Source: CAZIWJ01 sp964542855 | GTDB lineage: Bacteria; Bacteroidota; Bacteroidia; Cytophagales; Cyclobacteriaceae | Assembly: GCA_964542855.1 (NCBI GenBank) | Contig: CAZIWJ010000018.1 | Span: 1-26,742 of the forward strand | Direction of reading: 5' to 3' | DNA length: 26,742 nt | Shown here: positions 16,315 through 23,798 of the stretch, in pieces | Layout of the letters: each line of letters opens with the position of its first letter | Position numbering within the stretch: the stretch's first letter is position 1 | Notes under the pieces: generated by a model | Seen by the model: only the letters and a program-made list of their open reading frames with translations | The model's database searches: none | Told to the model about the DNA's origin: nothing | Program-made: the position numbers and the translations under genes

Positions 16315-16346
16315 TTTCGTGCTGGCGAAATGATTATGTAGTTTTG
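16315..16346 (+). promoter_or_regulatory. Bacteroidota promoter for gldJ (TTTC -33, TAGTTTTG -7)
   Basis: TAGTTTTG at 16339-16346 is a perfect TAnnTTTG -7 box. TTTCG at 16315-16319, about 20 bp upstream, is close to the -33 TTTG element. Transcription would begin near 16353. This helps fix the start of gldJ: the ATG at 16357 would be nearly leaderless, whereas the ATG at 16384 leaves about 30 nt. Confidence 0.5.
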
Positions 16347-16383
16347 TGTTTGTGTTATGTATTATCTTTTATCGAAACAGGTT

Positions 16384-17598
16384 ATGAGAATGCCACAGAA
16401 TTTTGTTGCCAGTGGTTTACTACTGGCAATGTGCTCCTTCCTACTGCTTTCCTGTAGTAAAACTCAGCCCACTAGCGTTAACCCTGGTTCAGCCAGTTCA
16501 GCTACTGGTTTGGAATACGATGTAGAAGGGAACTTCACTTTGAACGAATACCGGGGCCAGCCCGATGCACCCAACATGGTTTACATTGAGGGAGGTAGAA
16601 CCGTAATGGGCAGCCTTGAAGAAGACTTGTTGCAACGTCGCGACAATATGAAGCGTACCGTTACAGTATCTTCCTTTTACATGGATCAGACTGAAATTGC
16701 TAACGTACACTGGCTCGAATACCTTTTTTATGTAAAGCGCGATTCCACTTACGAAGTGTACGAGGCTGCCCTACCTGATACCACAGTATGGAAAAGAGAT
16801 CTTGCTTACAATGATCCGTACGTAGACCATTATTTGCGTTACCCCGGTTTCCGGTACTTTCCGGTTGTTGGGATCAGCTGGCGACAGGCTAACGATTACT
16901 GCCGTTGGAGAACCGCGGCCGTAAACGCAAAACTGGCCGAAGAAGCCGAACTGGAAGTAGGTTATGAGCCCGGCGAAAGAATTCCTTTAGAAAGTGGTGT
17001 GGTACTTCCTGGTTTCCGTTTACCATCTGAAGCAGAATGGGAGTATGCTGCCCAGGCCCTGATTGGAACCCAGTACTTAGATGAAAACCAAACCAACCAG
17101 CGTTTGTACCCCTGGGATGGTCATGCAACCCGAAACCCTTACGGAAAGGAAATGGGTTACTTCCTGGCTAATTTCAAGCGGGGTCGGGGTGACTACGCCG
17201 GTATTGCCGGTAAGCTGAACGACGGTGCCATGATTACCGATTATATTTACGAATACCCTCCCAATGATTTTGGGCTGTACAACATGGCGGGTAATGTAAA
17301 CGAGTGGGTACTTGATGTTTACCGTCCGCTATCATTCATGGACTTCGATGACCTGAACCCGATTCGTCGCGACGGTACCCGTGACCCGGCGGAGAGAGAA
17401 CCCGGCAGATCGTACGGGTATGATTCTGATAACTTTAATTCTCCGGTTACCGATGAACTTAGGGTATACAAAGGAGGATCATGGAAGGATGTAGCTTACT
17501 GGTTATCGCCGGGAACCCGAAGATATCAGCACCAGGATTCTGCTTCTTCTACTATTGGTTTCCGTTGCGCAATGATCCGTGCCGGTACTAATTACTAA
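16384..17598 (+). CDS. gldJ: GldJ-like gliding-motility / type IX secretion lipoprotein (SUMF1 fold)
   Basis: A lipoprotein of 404 residues from the chosen ATG, with signal peptide MRMPQNFVASGLLLAMCSFLLLS and lipobox LLSC (lipidated Cys24). The mature part is a formylglycine-generating-enzyme (SUMF1) fold: MVYIEGGRTVMGS, FYMDQTEIANVHWLEYLFYV, FPVVGISWRQANDYCRWRT, LPSEAEWEYAA, NMAGNVNEWVLDVY, GGSWKDVAYWLSPGTRRY and terminal TIGFRCAMIR. The stretch after GGSW lacks the two catalytic cysteines of true FGE, so it is probably structural. By family knowledge GldJ is an outer-membrane-associated lipoprotein needed for gliding and type IX secretion. GldK is a relative; the VDHYLRYPGFRYFPVVG region made me prefer GldJ. 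It has its own promoter and terminator. Confidence 0.82.
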   Translation: MRMPQNFVASGLLLAMCSFLLLSCSKTQPTSVNPGSASSATGLEYDVEGNFTLNEYRGQPDAPNMVYIEGGRTVMGSLEEDLLQRRDNMKRTVTVSSFYMDQTEIANVHWLEYLFYVKRDSTYEVYEAALPDTTVWKRDLAYNDPYVDHYLRYPGFRYFPVVGISWRQANDYCRWRTAAVNAKLAEEAELEVGYEPGERIPLESGVVLPGFRLPSEAEWEYAAQALIGTQYLDENQTNQRLYPWDGHATRNPYGKEMGYFLANFKRGRGDYAGIAGKLNDGAMITDYIYEYPPNDFGLYNMAGNVNEWVLDVYRPLSFMDFDDLNPIRRDGTRDPAEREPGRSYGYDSDNFNSPVTDELRVYKGGSWKDVAYWLSPGTRRYQHQDSASSTIGFRCAMIRAGTNY

Positions 17599-17630
17599 AG
17601 TATTTCATTAAATACACTTTATTACTTTTG

Positions 17631-17659
17631 CCCTTCGTTGTAACGACGAAGGGTTTTTT
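17631..17659 (+). terminator. Intrinsic terminator of gldJ
   Basis: CCCTTCGT (17631-17638) pairs with ACGAAGGG (17646-17653) around a 7-nt loop, followed by six T (17654-17659). This is a textbook Rho-independent terminator for plus-strand transcription, 32 bp after the gldJ stop. The T-run runs into the stop codon of the convergent comF gene. Confidence 0.85.
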
Positions 17660-18323
17660 ATTGTAAAGCAAAGGCAAGTGCTACTGCTTTTACCGAAGCA
17701 GCATTTGCTTTTACCAGCACTTCGGCACAGGCGCTGACTGTGGCTCCTGTGGTAATTACATCATCTACCAGCACAATGTGTTTTCCCTTTACCGGTTGGG
17801 TTAATTCAAATGCACATTCAACATTTCTTATCCGCTCGCTCTTTTCTTTTTTCGTTTGTGTTTTAGTATTTCTTTTGCGGCGGATTAAGCTTTCGTCGAG
17901 CGGTGCCTCAGCTGCTTTTGCAAGTTCGCAGGCAATGTATGCACTTTGATTGTAGCCCCTGGCTTTTAGCCTTTTGGAATGAAGAGGAACAGGTACAACG
18001 TAATCAACATCCAGGGAGCTAAATAATTTCCACTCATGAATAAACCACCGGCTAATCGTGGTTGCCAGTTCTGGTGTATTACGGTATTTAATAGCATGAA
18101 GTATTACTCCTACATCAGACTCTTTCGTGTAGGGCATGTACGCATAAGCTTCATCGAGGTACCAGGAAGCGTGAACAAGATGGGTAATATTGAAATCCAG
18201 GTAACTTAAAACGGGCAGGTTTAATCGGGCTTCGGTAGAAATATATTGTTCCCGTTTGGAAAGCGGTTGTTTGGTAATTAAACAGGTCCTGGGAAAAAGC
18301 AGGTTAATAAAGTCATGTATCAT
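17658..18323 (-). CDS. comF: ComF family phosphoribosyltransferase-like protein
   Basis: A 221-residue protein of the ComF/GntX family, linked in naturally competent bacteria to DNA uptake. The phosphoribosyltransferase-like part shows PVPLHSKRLKARGYNQS (RGYNQ at 122-126) and the PRPP-binding loop VDDVITTGAT at 186-195. The N-terminal start LLFPRTC fits the family, but the usual zinc ribbon (two CxxC pairs) is reduced to one cysteine, Cys14, with LITKQPL and YISTEARLNLP where the others should be. The start ATG at 18323 is the only good one. It converges on gldJ and diverges from a hypothetical gene across 95 bp that holds two inverted repeats. Confidence 0.85.
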   Translation of the reverse strand: MIHDFINLLFPRTCLITKQPLSKREQYISTEARLNLPVLSYLDFNITHLVHASWYLDEAYAYMPYTKESDVGVILHAIKYRNTPELATTISRWFIHEWKLFSSLDVDYVVPVPLHSKRLKARGYNQSAYIACELAKAAEAPLDESLIRRKRNTKTQTKKEKSERIRNVECAFELTQPVKGKHIVLVDDVITTGATVSACAEVLVKANAASVKAVALAFALQ

Positions 18324-18347
18324 GTGTTGTTATATTGAGTTGATTAA

Positions 18348-18385
18348 TAAAGGTAAATACCTTTAGTTTATAGAATGCATAAACT
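18348..18385. promoter_or_regulatory. Two adjacent inverted repeats in the comF / hypothetical intergenic region
   Basis: TAAAGGTA-AA-TACCTTTA (18348-18365) is an 8-bp inverted repeat with a 2-bp spacer. Directly next to it AGTTTAT (18365-18371) and ATAAACT (18379-18385) form a 7-bp inverted repeat with a 7-bp spacer; the two share base 18365. They occupy the middle of the 95-bp gap between divergent starts, where operators for both genes would sit. No regulator can be named. Confidence 0.4.
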
Positions 18386-18418
18386 GTTGAAAAGTAAAAT
18401 TGCTTAGGAAGATAAAAT

Positions 18419-18781
18419 ATGTACAGCAAAGATTTAACCTTACCCCGAAGGTGGCAGCAATTGTTAAAGAAACTGGAAAATGTTATTTCTAAAAAACCCT
18501 CAGGGCTAGATGCGGTTTTATTTTTAATTGGCGTACAGGAACTGGGAAAAGGTAACCAGTTATTCACCAAGGAAGAGAAACAGGATATCATGCATATTGC
18601 CGTTTGCAAACTACTTAGTATGGTAGGTTATTATCAGCTGGAGGGTGCCGATGAAGACGGCTGGCCGCACTGGAAGCTAATATCACCGTTACCCAAGCTG
18701 TCTCTGGCAGAACAGGAAAAGTTGTTGAAGGGCCTGGCAATTGATTATTTTATCGAAGAATATGGTTGGGCTTTTGACTGA
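18419..18781 (+). CDS. Hypothetical protein, soluble, 120 residues
   Basis: A soluble, mostly helical protein with no signal peptide or membrane segment. Distinctive stretches are SGLDAVLFLIGVQELGKGNQLFTKEEKQDIMHIAVCKLL, GYYQLEGADEDGWPHWKLISPLP and EQEKLLKGLAIDYFIEEYGWAF. I recognise no catalytic motif and assign no function; it looks like a conserved small protein of Bacteroidota rather than a chance frame. Its stop lies 6 bp before the TTG start of the exonuclease III gene, so the two are probably cotranscribed. It may head the long plus-strand cluster that runs to the end of the window. Confidence 0.7.
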   Translation: MYSKDLTLPRRWQQLLKKLENVISKKPSGLDAVLFLIGVQELGKGNQLFTKEEKQDIMHIAVCKLLSMVGYYQLEGADEDGWPHWKLISPLPKLSLAEQEKLLKGLAIDYFIEEYGWAFD

Positions 18782-18787
18782 ACAGTT

Positions 18788-19555
18788 TTGGGACACCGAA
18801 TCTTGTCATATAATGTAAATGGTATTCGTGCTGCAATCCGGAAAGGTTTTGCAGAATGGCTCGTAGGTGAGGATTACGATACAGTTTGTTTGCAGGAAAT
18901 TAAAGCTACTCCTGATCAGTTTAATGAGCACTTGTTTACCCGTGCAGGTTACACCTGTTACTGGAATCCGGCCGAAAAAAAAGGATATAGCGGAACGGCA
19001 GTATTGTGTAAGTCAGTGCCTGAAAAAGTGGTTTTCGGTTTAGGTGCCCCGGAAATAGATAAAGAGGGTAGGAGTATACAAATTACGTATCCGGATTTGA
19101 CTATAATAAATTTATACCTTCCGTCCGGTAGTTCAGGTAATGAAAGACAAAACATTAAGATGCAATGGCTCGATCATATATATCGTTATATCACTGAGAA
19201 GAATCTTAATTTCAGGAAAACTGTAATCTGCGGAGATTTCAACATTTGTCATCAACCCGTTGATATTCACGATCCTGCACGGAACAAAAACAGCCCGGGA
19301 TTCCTTCCGGAGGAAAGGAATTGGCTTGATCAGATTTTAGAACTAGGCTTTGTTGATACGTTTCGTTATTTTAACGATAAGGCTAACCAGTATACCTGGT
19401 GGAGCTATCGATCAGGTGCCCGATCTCGCAATAAAGGATGGCGTATAGATTACCAGTTAGCCTCAGCAGTACTAAAAAATGAGCTTACCAGCAGCAATAT
19501 TTTATCTGATATTGTTCATTCCGATCACTGCCCGATTGAACTAACCCTACATTAA
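18788..19555 (+). CDS. xth: Exodeoxyribonuclease III (AP endonuclease)
   Basis: Cleaves DNA at abasic sites and removes 3'-blocking groups in base excision repair. It belongs to the endonuclease/exonuclease/phosphatase fold and has 255 residues. Visible active-site motifs are YNVNGIRAA with Asn11, QEIK with metal ligand Glu37, NLYLPSG with Tyr110, CGDFNI with Asp150 and Asn152, and SDHCPIEL with the Asp246-His247 pair. The start is TTG (MGHRILSYN); no ATG is available before the conserved SYNVNG, and the family begins only a few residues before it. It lies 6 bp after the hypothetical gene and 16 bp before the DUF4175 gene. Confidence 0.93.
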   Translation: MGHRILSYNVNGIRAAIRKGFAEWLVGEDYDTVCLQEIKATPDQFNEHLFTRAGYTCYWNPAEKKGYSGTAVLCKSVPEKVVFGLGAPEIDKEGRSIQITYPDLTIINLYLPSGSSGNERQNIKMQWLDHIYRYITEKNLNFRKTVICGDFNICHQPVDIHDPARNKNSPGFLPEERNWLDQILELGFVDTFRYFNDKANQYTWWSYRSGARSRNKGWRIDYQLASAVLKNELTSSNILSDIVHSDHCPIELTLH

Positions 19556-19571
19556 TTAAGAAATTAAATTT

Positions 19572-22500
19572 ATGGCCAATACATTTTCTTTCCAGCGTAA
19601 CATAGATGATCAACTGCGATCCTATAAGAAAAAATTTTACTTTAATCAGTTCATTAAAGGGTTTTTTCTTTTTGCTATCATTACCGGGATAAGTTACCTG
19701 GTGATCAGCTTTACCGAGTACTCATTGCAATCGGGAACGATATTTCGTGCTTTCCTATTTTTTTCTTTTCTCGGATTGTTTCTGTATTGCCTGGTTCGGC
19801 TGGTTCTTCTTCCACTGTTCAGGTTGTTTAGTGAACAACATCAAATGAGTAACGAAGACGCTGCCCGGCAAATTGGCACCTTTTTTCCGGAAATACAGGA
19901 CCGGTTATTGAATGTAATTCAGTTAAACGCAAACCTGCAAACCAGCGATAACCAGCTGGTAAAAGCCACTATCTCACAACGCACCCAGGAACTTTCTATA
20001 TTTTCTTTTCCCAATGCGATAGATCTTAAAAAGAACCTTCACTTTCTGCAGTATTTACTACCGCTGTTCCTGATTACCGGTCTGATTGCTTTCCTGATTC
20101 CCCAGTTCTTTTCTACCAGCAGCGAACGACTGATTAACTTTAATAAATCCTACGCCCCGGTAGCTCCTTTTGATTTTAACGTTACCAACGAAGAGTTGCT
20201 GGCTTTCAGGAATGAAGACTTTACCCTGGATGTAAGTATTGAAGGATCGCTGGTACCGGACAAAGCTTACCTGGATATTGCCGGCAGATCCATAAAACTG
20301 AAAAGCAATGGAAACGGATCTTTTACTCATACTTTTCAAAACCTACAGGGCAATTTAGACTTTCGGGTTAAAGCAGCCGGTTACTTTTCAAAAGATTACG
20401 ATGTGAGAGTAGTTGACCGGCCTAATCTGAAAGACTTCAGCGTATTATTGAATTATCCTTCTTATTTACAACTGGAAAACGAGCGGCTTAATAACGTGGG
20501 AAACCTGCAGATTCCGGAGGGAACAGAAATTAACTGGCAGTTTAATACTATTGCCTCCGACAGCATGCAGATAAACTTTGAGGAGGATACTGTTTATTCT
20601 ATAAATGCCGGGGAAAACGGTATTTATAAATTCAGCAGGATCAGTGATCGGTCGGAAGAATATGAAATATCTCTCCTTAACACGTACAGCAAGAATAAGC
20701 AACCCATCAACTATTTCATTGATGTTATTGAGGATGAATTCCCAAAAGTAACTCTCGATCAGTTACAGGATACCACCTTATTTCGCTATCTGGTTCTTGG
20801 TGGCAACTTAAGAGATGACCATGGAATTTCCAGGGTGAGCTTATTTTACAAGGTATCGGGGAAAGAAGATTACGAGGCGCTCCCTATTTCTTTTAATCCA
20901 GACCAGAATACCCAGAGCTTTTTCTATGAATGGAATACTGACTCCCTAAACCTGGAAGAGAGTGCCTCCTTATCTTATTTTATAAAAGTATGGGATAATG
21001 ATGGGGTAAACGGCCCTAAATCTACCAGTACTCCGGTATACAATTTTCGTGTTCCCAGTAAAGCCGAAATACAGGAACAGTTAGATGAAAGTAGCCGCGA
21101 GGCTGAATCGAAAATAGATGAGACGACCGATAAAGCCCGGGAGATCAACCAGGAACTGAAGGATATTCAGGAGCGATTAAAGGGAAAGAAAAATCTGGAG
21201 TGGCAGGACAAACGCCGGATTGAAGACTTATTGAAGAAAAGACAGCAACTGGAAGAAGAGATTAAAAAGCTGGAAGAACTCAGTAAGATGAATAATATGA
21301 AGCGGGAACAGTTCAGCCCGCAAGATAAAGCCCTGGAAGAAAAGGTGGAACAGTTGCAGAACCTGATGGAAGAGCTCATGGATGAAGAAACCCGTAAAAT
21401 GTACGATGAGCTGCAGGAATTGATGAAAGAGTATTCTGATATTGAACAGATCCAGGAAAAGCTGGAAAAGATTAATCAGAAAGAAGTAAACCTGGAAGAA
21501 GAACTGGAACGTACGCTGGAGCTTTTCAAGCGGATGAAGTATGAAAACAAGTTGTCGGAGGTAAACAACAACCTGGAGGAGAATATTAAGAAGCAGGAAG
21601 AACTAAATAATAAAACCCAGGAGCGGGGTAAAAAAGACGACTTACAGGACCTCGCAAAGGAGCAGGAAGAAAATCAAAAGCAGTTTGAAGAACTCGAGAA
21701 ACAAATGGAAGAGCTCCAGGAGATTAACAAAGACCTGAAAAACCCTAATGCTATTCAGGATTTAAATGAGGAGCAGAAGAATATTAAACAGGAACAGCAG
21801 AAGGCTGGAGAAAACCTGAAGCAAAATAAGCTGAAAGATGCCAAAAAATCTCAGCAGAACGCTACCCAGCAAATGAAAAAAATGGCCGAGAAACTCAAGC
21901 AGATGCAGCAAAGCAGCGAAATGCAAATGATGTCGGAAAACCTGGACAACCTCAGGAGTATTCTCGATAACCTGGTTACTTTATCATTTAACCAGGAGCA
22001 GGTTATGCAATCGTTTCGCGAAGTAAAACAGAACGACCCCCGGTTCATTGATTTGTCGCAAGAGCAGTTAAAACTGATCGATGATGCACAGATTATTGAA
22101 GATAGTTTGCTGGCACTGGCCGAACGGGTTTTCCAGATTCAGCCCATTGTTACTCGTAATGTTAAAAAAATGAACGAGTACATGGACCAAAGTATTGGAG
22201 CTTTACGCGAGAGGCAGCAATTTAAGGCTATCAGTAAGCAGCAATTTTCCATGACATCCATTAATAACCTGGCTTTACTGCTCAGTGATGTTCTACAACA
22301 AATGCAAATGCAAATGGCTGAGGCAATGGGTAATCCACAGCCAAACCAACAGAATAACCAGAATGCTCCAAGTATGAGTGAACTTCAGCAACAATTAAAT
22401 CAACAAATTCAGCAGCTTAAACGTAGTGGTAAACAGGGAAAGGCTTTATCGCAGAAGTTAGCCGAACTGGCAGCACAGCAAGAAAAGATAAGAAAAGCCC

Positions 22501-22880
22501 TGCAGGAAAAACTAAAGCAAATGAACGATCCCAACGCGCAAGAAAAAGGGGGTAAAGGTACTGGCGATGAATTAATGGAGATGATGGAAGAAACGGAAAA
22601 AGACATTGTGAACAAAAAGCTGAACGGAGAAACCATTAAACGACAACAAGATATTATTACCCGACTACTGGAAGTTGAGAAATCTATCAGGGAACGTGAA
22701 CTCGACGACGAAAGAAAAGGAGAAACGGCAAAGGATGACTACGAGCAAGAATTCAATAAAAGCTTTGAAGAATATATTCGCTCTAAAGAAAAGGAAATAG
22801 AAATGTTAAAAACCGTACCTTTACAACTCAATCCTTATTTTAAGAAAGAAGCCACAGAGTACTTTAAGCGCATAAATTAA
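19572..22880 (+). CDS. DUF4175 family membrane protein with long coiled coil
   Basis: A 1102-residue protein of unknown function, matching in layout the large DUF4175 proteins of Bacteroidota. The N-terminal part has two membrane helices (about 26-47 and 58-82) and a third at about 157-178 (FLQYLLPLFLITGLIAFLIPQFF). A beta-rich, probably periplasmic domain of about 300 residues with Ig-like repeats follows. From about 495 it becomes very rich in Glu, Lys and Gln, with heptad-like coiled coil to about 790. A Gln-rich stretch (MQMQMAEAMGNPQPNQQNNQN) near 910-930 precedes a helical C-terminus. It is followed 10 bp later by the RsbW-like gene and is probably in one operon with ybeY and mnmG. Confidence 0.8.
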   Translation: MANTFSFQRNIDDQLRSYKKKFYFNQFIKGFFLFAIITGISYLVISFTEYSLQSGTIFRAFLFFSFLGLFLYCLVRLVLLPLFRLFSEQHQMSNEDAARQIGTFFPEIQDRLLNVIQLNANLQTSDNQLVKATISQRTQELSIFSFPNAIDLKKNLHFLQYLLPLFLITGLIAFLIPQFFSTSSERLINFNKSYAPVAPFDFNVTNEELLAFRNEDFTLDVSIEGSLVPDKAYLDIAGRSIKLKSNGNGSFTHTFQNLQGNLDFRVKAAGYFSKDYDVRVVDRPNLKDFSVLLNYPSYLQLENERLNNVGNLQIPEGTEINWQFNTIASDSMQINFEEDTVYSINAGENGIYKFSRISDRSEEYEISLLNTYSKNKQPINYFIDVIEDEFPKVTLDQLQDTTLFRYLVLGGNLRDDHGISRVSLFYKVSGKEDYEALPISFNPDQNTQSFFYEWNTDSLNLEESASLSYFIKVWDNDGVNGPKSTSTPVYNFRVPSKAEIQEQLDESSREAESKIDETTDKAREINQELKDIQERLKGKKNLEWQDKRRIEDLLKKRQQLEEEIKKLEELSKMNNMKREQFSPQDKALEEKVEQLQNLMEELMDEETRKMYDELQELMKEYSDIEQIQEKLEKINQKEVNLEEELERTLELFKRMKYENKLSEVNNNLEENIKKQEELNNKTQERGKKDDLQDLAKEQEENQKQFEELEKQMEELQEINKDLKNPNAIQDLNEEQKNIKQEQQKAGENLKQNKLKDAKKSQQNATQQMKKMAEKLKQMQQSSEMQMMSENLDNLRSILDNLVTLSFNQEQVMQSFREVKQNDPRFIDLSQEQLKLIDDAQIIEDSLLALAERVFQIQPIVTRNVKKMNEYMDQSIGALRERQQFKAISKQQFSMTSINNLALLLSDVLQQMQMQMAEAMGNPQPNQQNNQNAPSMSELQQQLNQQIQQLKRSGKQGKALSQKLAELAAQQEKIRKALQEKLKQMNDPNAQEKGGKGTGDELMEMMEETEKDIVNKKLNGETIKRQQDIITRLLEVEKSIRERELDDERKGETAKDDYEQEFNKSFEEYIRSKEKEIEMLKTVPLQLNPYFKKEATEYFKRIN

Positions 22881-22890
22881 CCCTTCCTCC

Positions 22891-23292
22891 ATGGATTCAA
22901 TTAGCATTCAAATACCATCAATTTTAGACAATTTACGCCTGGTTGAAAGTTTCATTGACAACGCCAAAGATCGTTTCCAACTCGACGATGATATTTACGG
23001 TAACATTATGATCTCCGTTATCGAGTCTGTGAATAACGCTATAGTACACGGCAATAAATCAGACTCAACTAAAAACGTTTCGCTTTCTCTTTCTTTTCAG
23101 GAAAATGCCATCCAGTTCTACGTTGAAGATGAGGGCAGTGGGTTTGATTACAGTAATTTACCCGACCCAACATCGCCGGAGAATTTAGACAACCCTGGTG
23201 GAAGAGGCATATTCCTCATTAAAAATCTATGTGACGAGGTTGACTTTGCTAACAGTGGCCGAACTCTTACTCTTACTTTTTATATCAATTAA
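22891..23292 (+). CDS. RsbW-like anti-sigma factor / GHKL ATP-binding protein
   Basis: A 133-residue single-domain GHKL ATPase like the anti-sigma kinases RsbW and SpoIIAB. The N box is IESVNNAIVHGN (Glu45, Asn49), the G1 box DEGSGFD at 80-86 and the G2 box GGRGIFLI at 103-110. Family members bind ATP and phosphorylate or sequester a partner such as an STAS anti-anti-sigma protein. No STAS protein, sigma factor or PP2C phosphatase is encoded in the window, so the partner is unknown. The gene sits 10 bp after the DUF4175 gene and its stop is 2 bp before the ybeY TTG, which implies coupled translation. Confidence 0.85.
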   Translation: MDSISIQIPSILDNLRLVESFIDNAKDRFQLDDDIYGNIMISVIESVNNAIVHGNKSDSTKNVSLSLSFQENAIQFYVEDEGSGFDYSNLPDPTSPENLDNPGGRGIFLIKNLCDEVDFANSGRTLTLTFYIN

Positions 23293-23294
23293 TA

Positions 23295-23753
23295 TTGAAT
23301 ACTGCTACTGATATCGAGTTCAATACAGTTGATGTAGGTCTCCCTGAAGTATTTAATCCTGAAAAAGTTAAGCCCTGGATTTCTTCCATAGCGCAACGGG
23401 AAGGCAACCCCATTTTTTATCTGTCTTACGTTTTCTGTTCTGACGACTTTCTTCTTTCCATAAATCAAGATTACCTGAACCACAACTATTTTACTGACGT
23501 TATAACTTTCGATATGTCTGAACCTGGTGATGTTCTGATTTCAGGAGAGATCTACATTAGCATTGACCGGGTAAAAGAAAACGCCCTTTTACACAAGGAC
23601 CCTTTCTTTAACGAGTTATTACGTTGTATTGCACACGGTTTATTACATTTATGTGGTTACAATGACTCTTCTAATCAAGAGAAAGTCCTTTTCAGGCAGT
23701 TAGAAGATAAATACATTAGTTATTACGATAAACGTTCCACGTGGAACCTCTAA
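23295..23753 (+). CDS. ybeY: Endoribonuclease YbeY (rRNA maturation factor)
   Basis: A zinc-dependent RNase needed for 16S rRNA 3'-end maturation and ribosome quality control. The protein has 152 residues with TDVITFD at 67-73, GEIYIS at 84-89 and the metal site HGLLHLCGYND (His114, His118, Asp124). The third ligand position is Asp instead of the usual His of GYDH; the GY-x-D form is, to my knowledge, common in Bacteroidota. The start is TTG, 2 bp after the RsbW-like stop; no ATG is available before conserved sequence. The last six codons, giving RSTWNL, coincide with a perfect parS-like palindrome, so protein and site constrain each other here. Confidence 0.9.
   Translation: MNTATDIEFNTVDVGLPEVFNPEKVKPWISSIAQREGNPIFYLSYVFCSDDFLLSINQDYLNHNYFTDVITFDMSEPGDVLISGEIYISIDRVKENALLHKDPFFNELLRCIAHGLLHLCGYNDSSNQEKVLFRQLEDKYISYYDKRSTWNL
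23734..23747. promoter_or_regulatory. parS-like centromere site 1 (inside the ybeY 3' end)
   Basis: GTTCCACGTGGAAC is a perfect 14-bp palindrome that matches the core of the conserved chromosomal parS consensus TGTTNCACGTGNAACA; only the two outermost bases differ (C and C). parS is bound by ParB, which spreads and loads condensin for origin segregation. A second identical 14-mer lies 37 bp downstream. The position next to mnmG (gidA) fits parS sites in many bacteria. Confidence 0.75.
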
Positions 23754-23770
23754 GCTAATCAAGCGTAAAG

Positions 23771-23784
23771 GTTCCACGTGGAAC
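23771..23784. promoter_or_regulatory. parS-like centromere site 2 (just upstream of mnmG)
   Basis: An identical GTTCCACGTGGAAC palindrome; counting the flanks it matches 15 of 16 consensus positions. It ends 14 bp before the mnmG ATG. The GTG that would give a longer mnmG reading frame (23778) lies in the right half of this palindrome. ParB bound here would cover the mnmG translation start region and could affect its expression. Confidence 0.75.
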
Positions 23785-23798
23785 ACAAAACAAGTGGA

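Noticed and set aside
16308..16326. Hairpin GCCGCAC-TTTC-GTGCTGGC before gldJ as a terminator of mfd
   Set aside because: It contains a bulge, has no T-run after it and overlaps the -33 promoter element; too weak to call.
16357..16383. Earlier ATG for gldJ
   Set aside because: It would be almost leaderless from the predicted promoter and would lengthen the signal peptide with MYYLLSKQV; the ATG at 16384 gives a normal lipoprotein signal.
23778..23798. GTG start for mnmG giving seven extra residues
   Set aside because: The ATG at 23799 begins right at the conserved FAD-binding region; kept only as an alternative linked to parS site 2.
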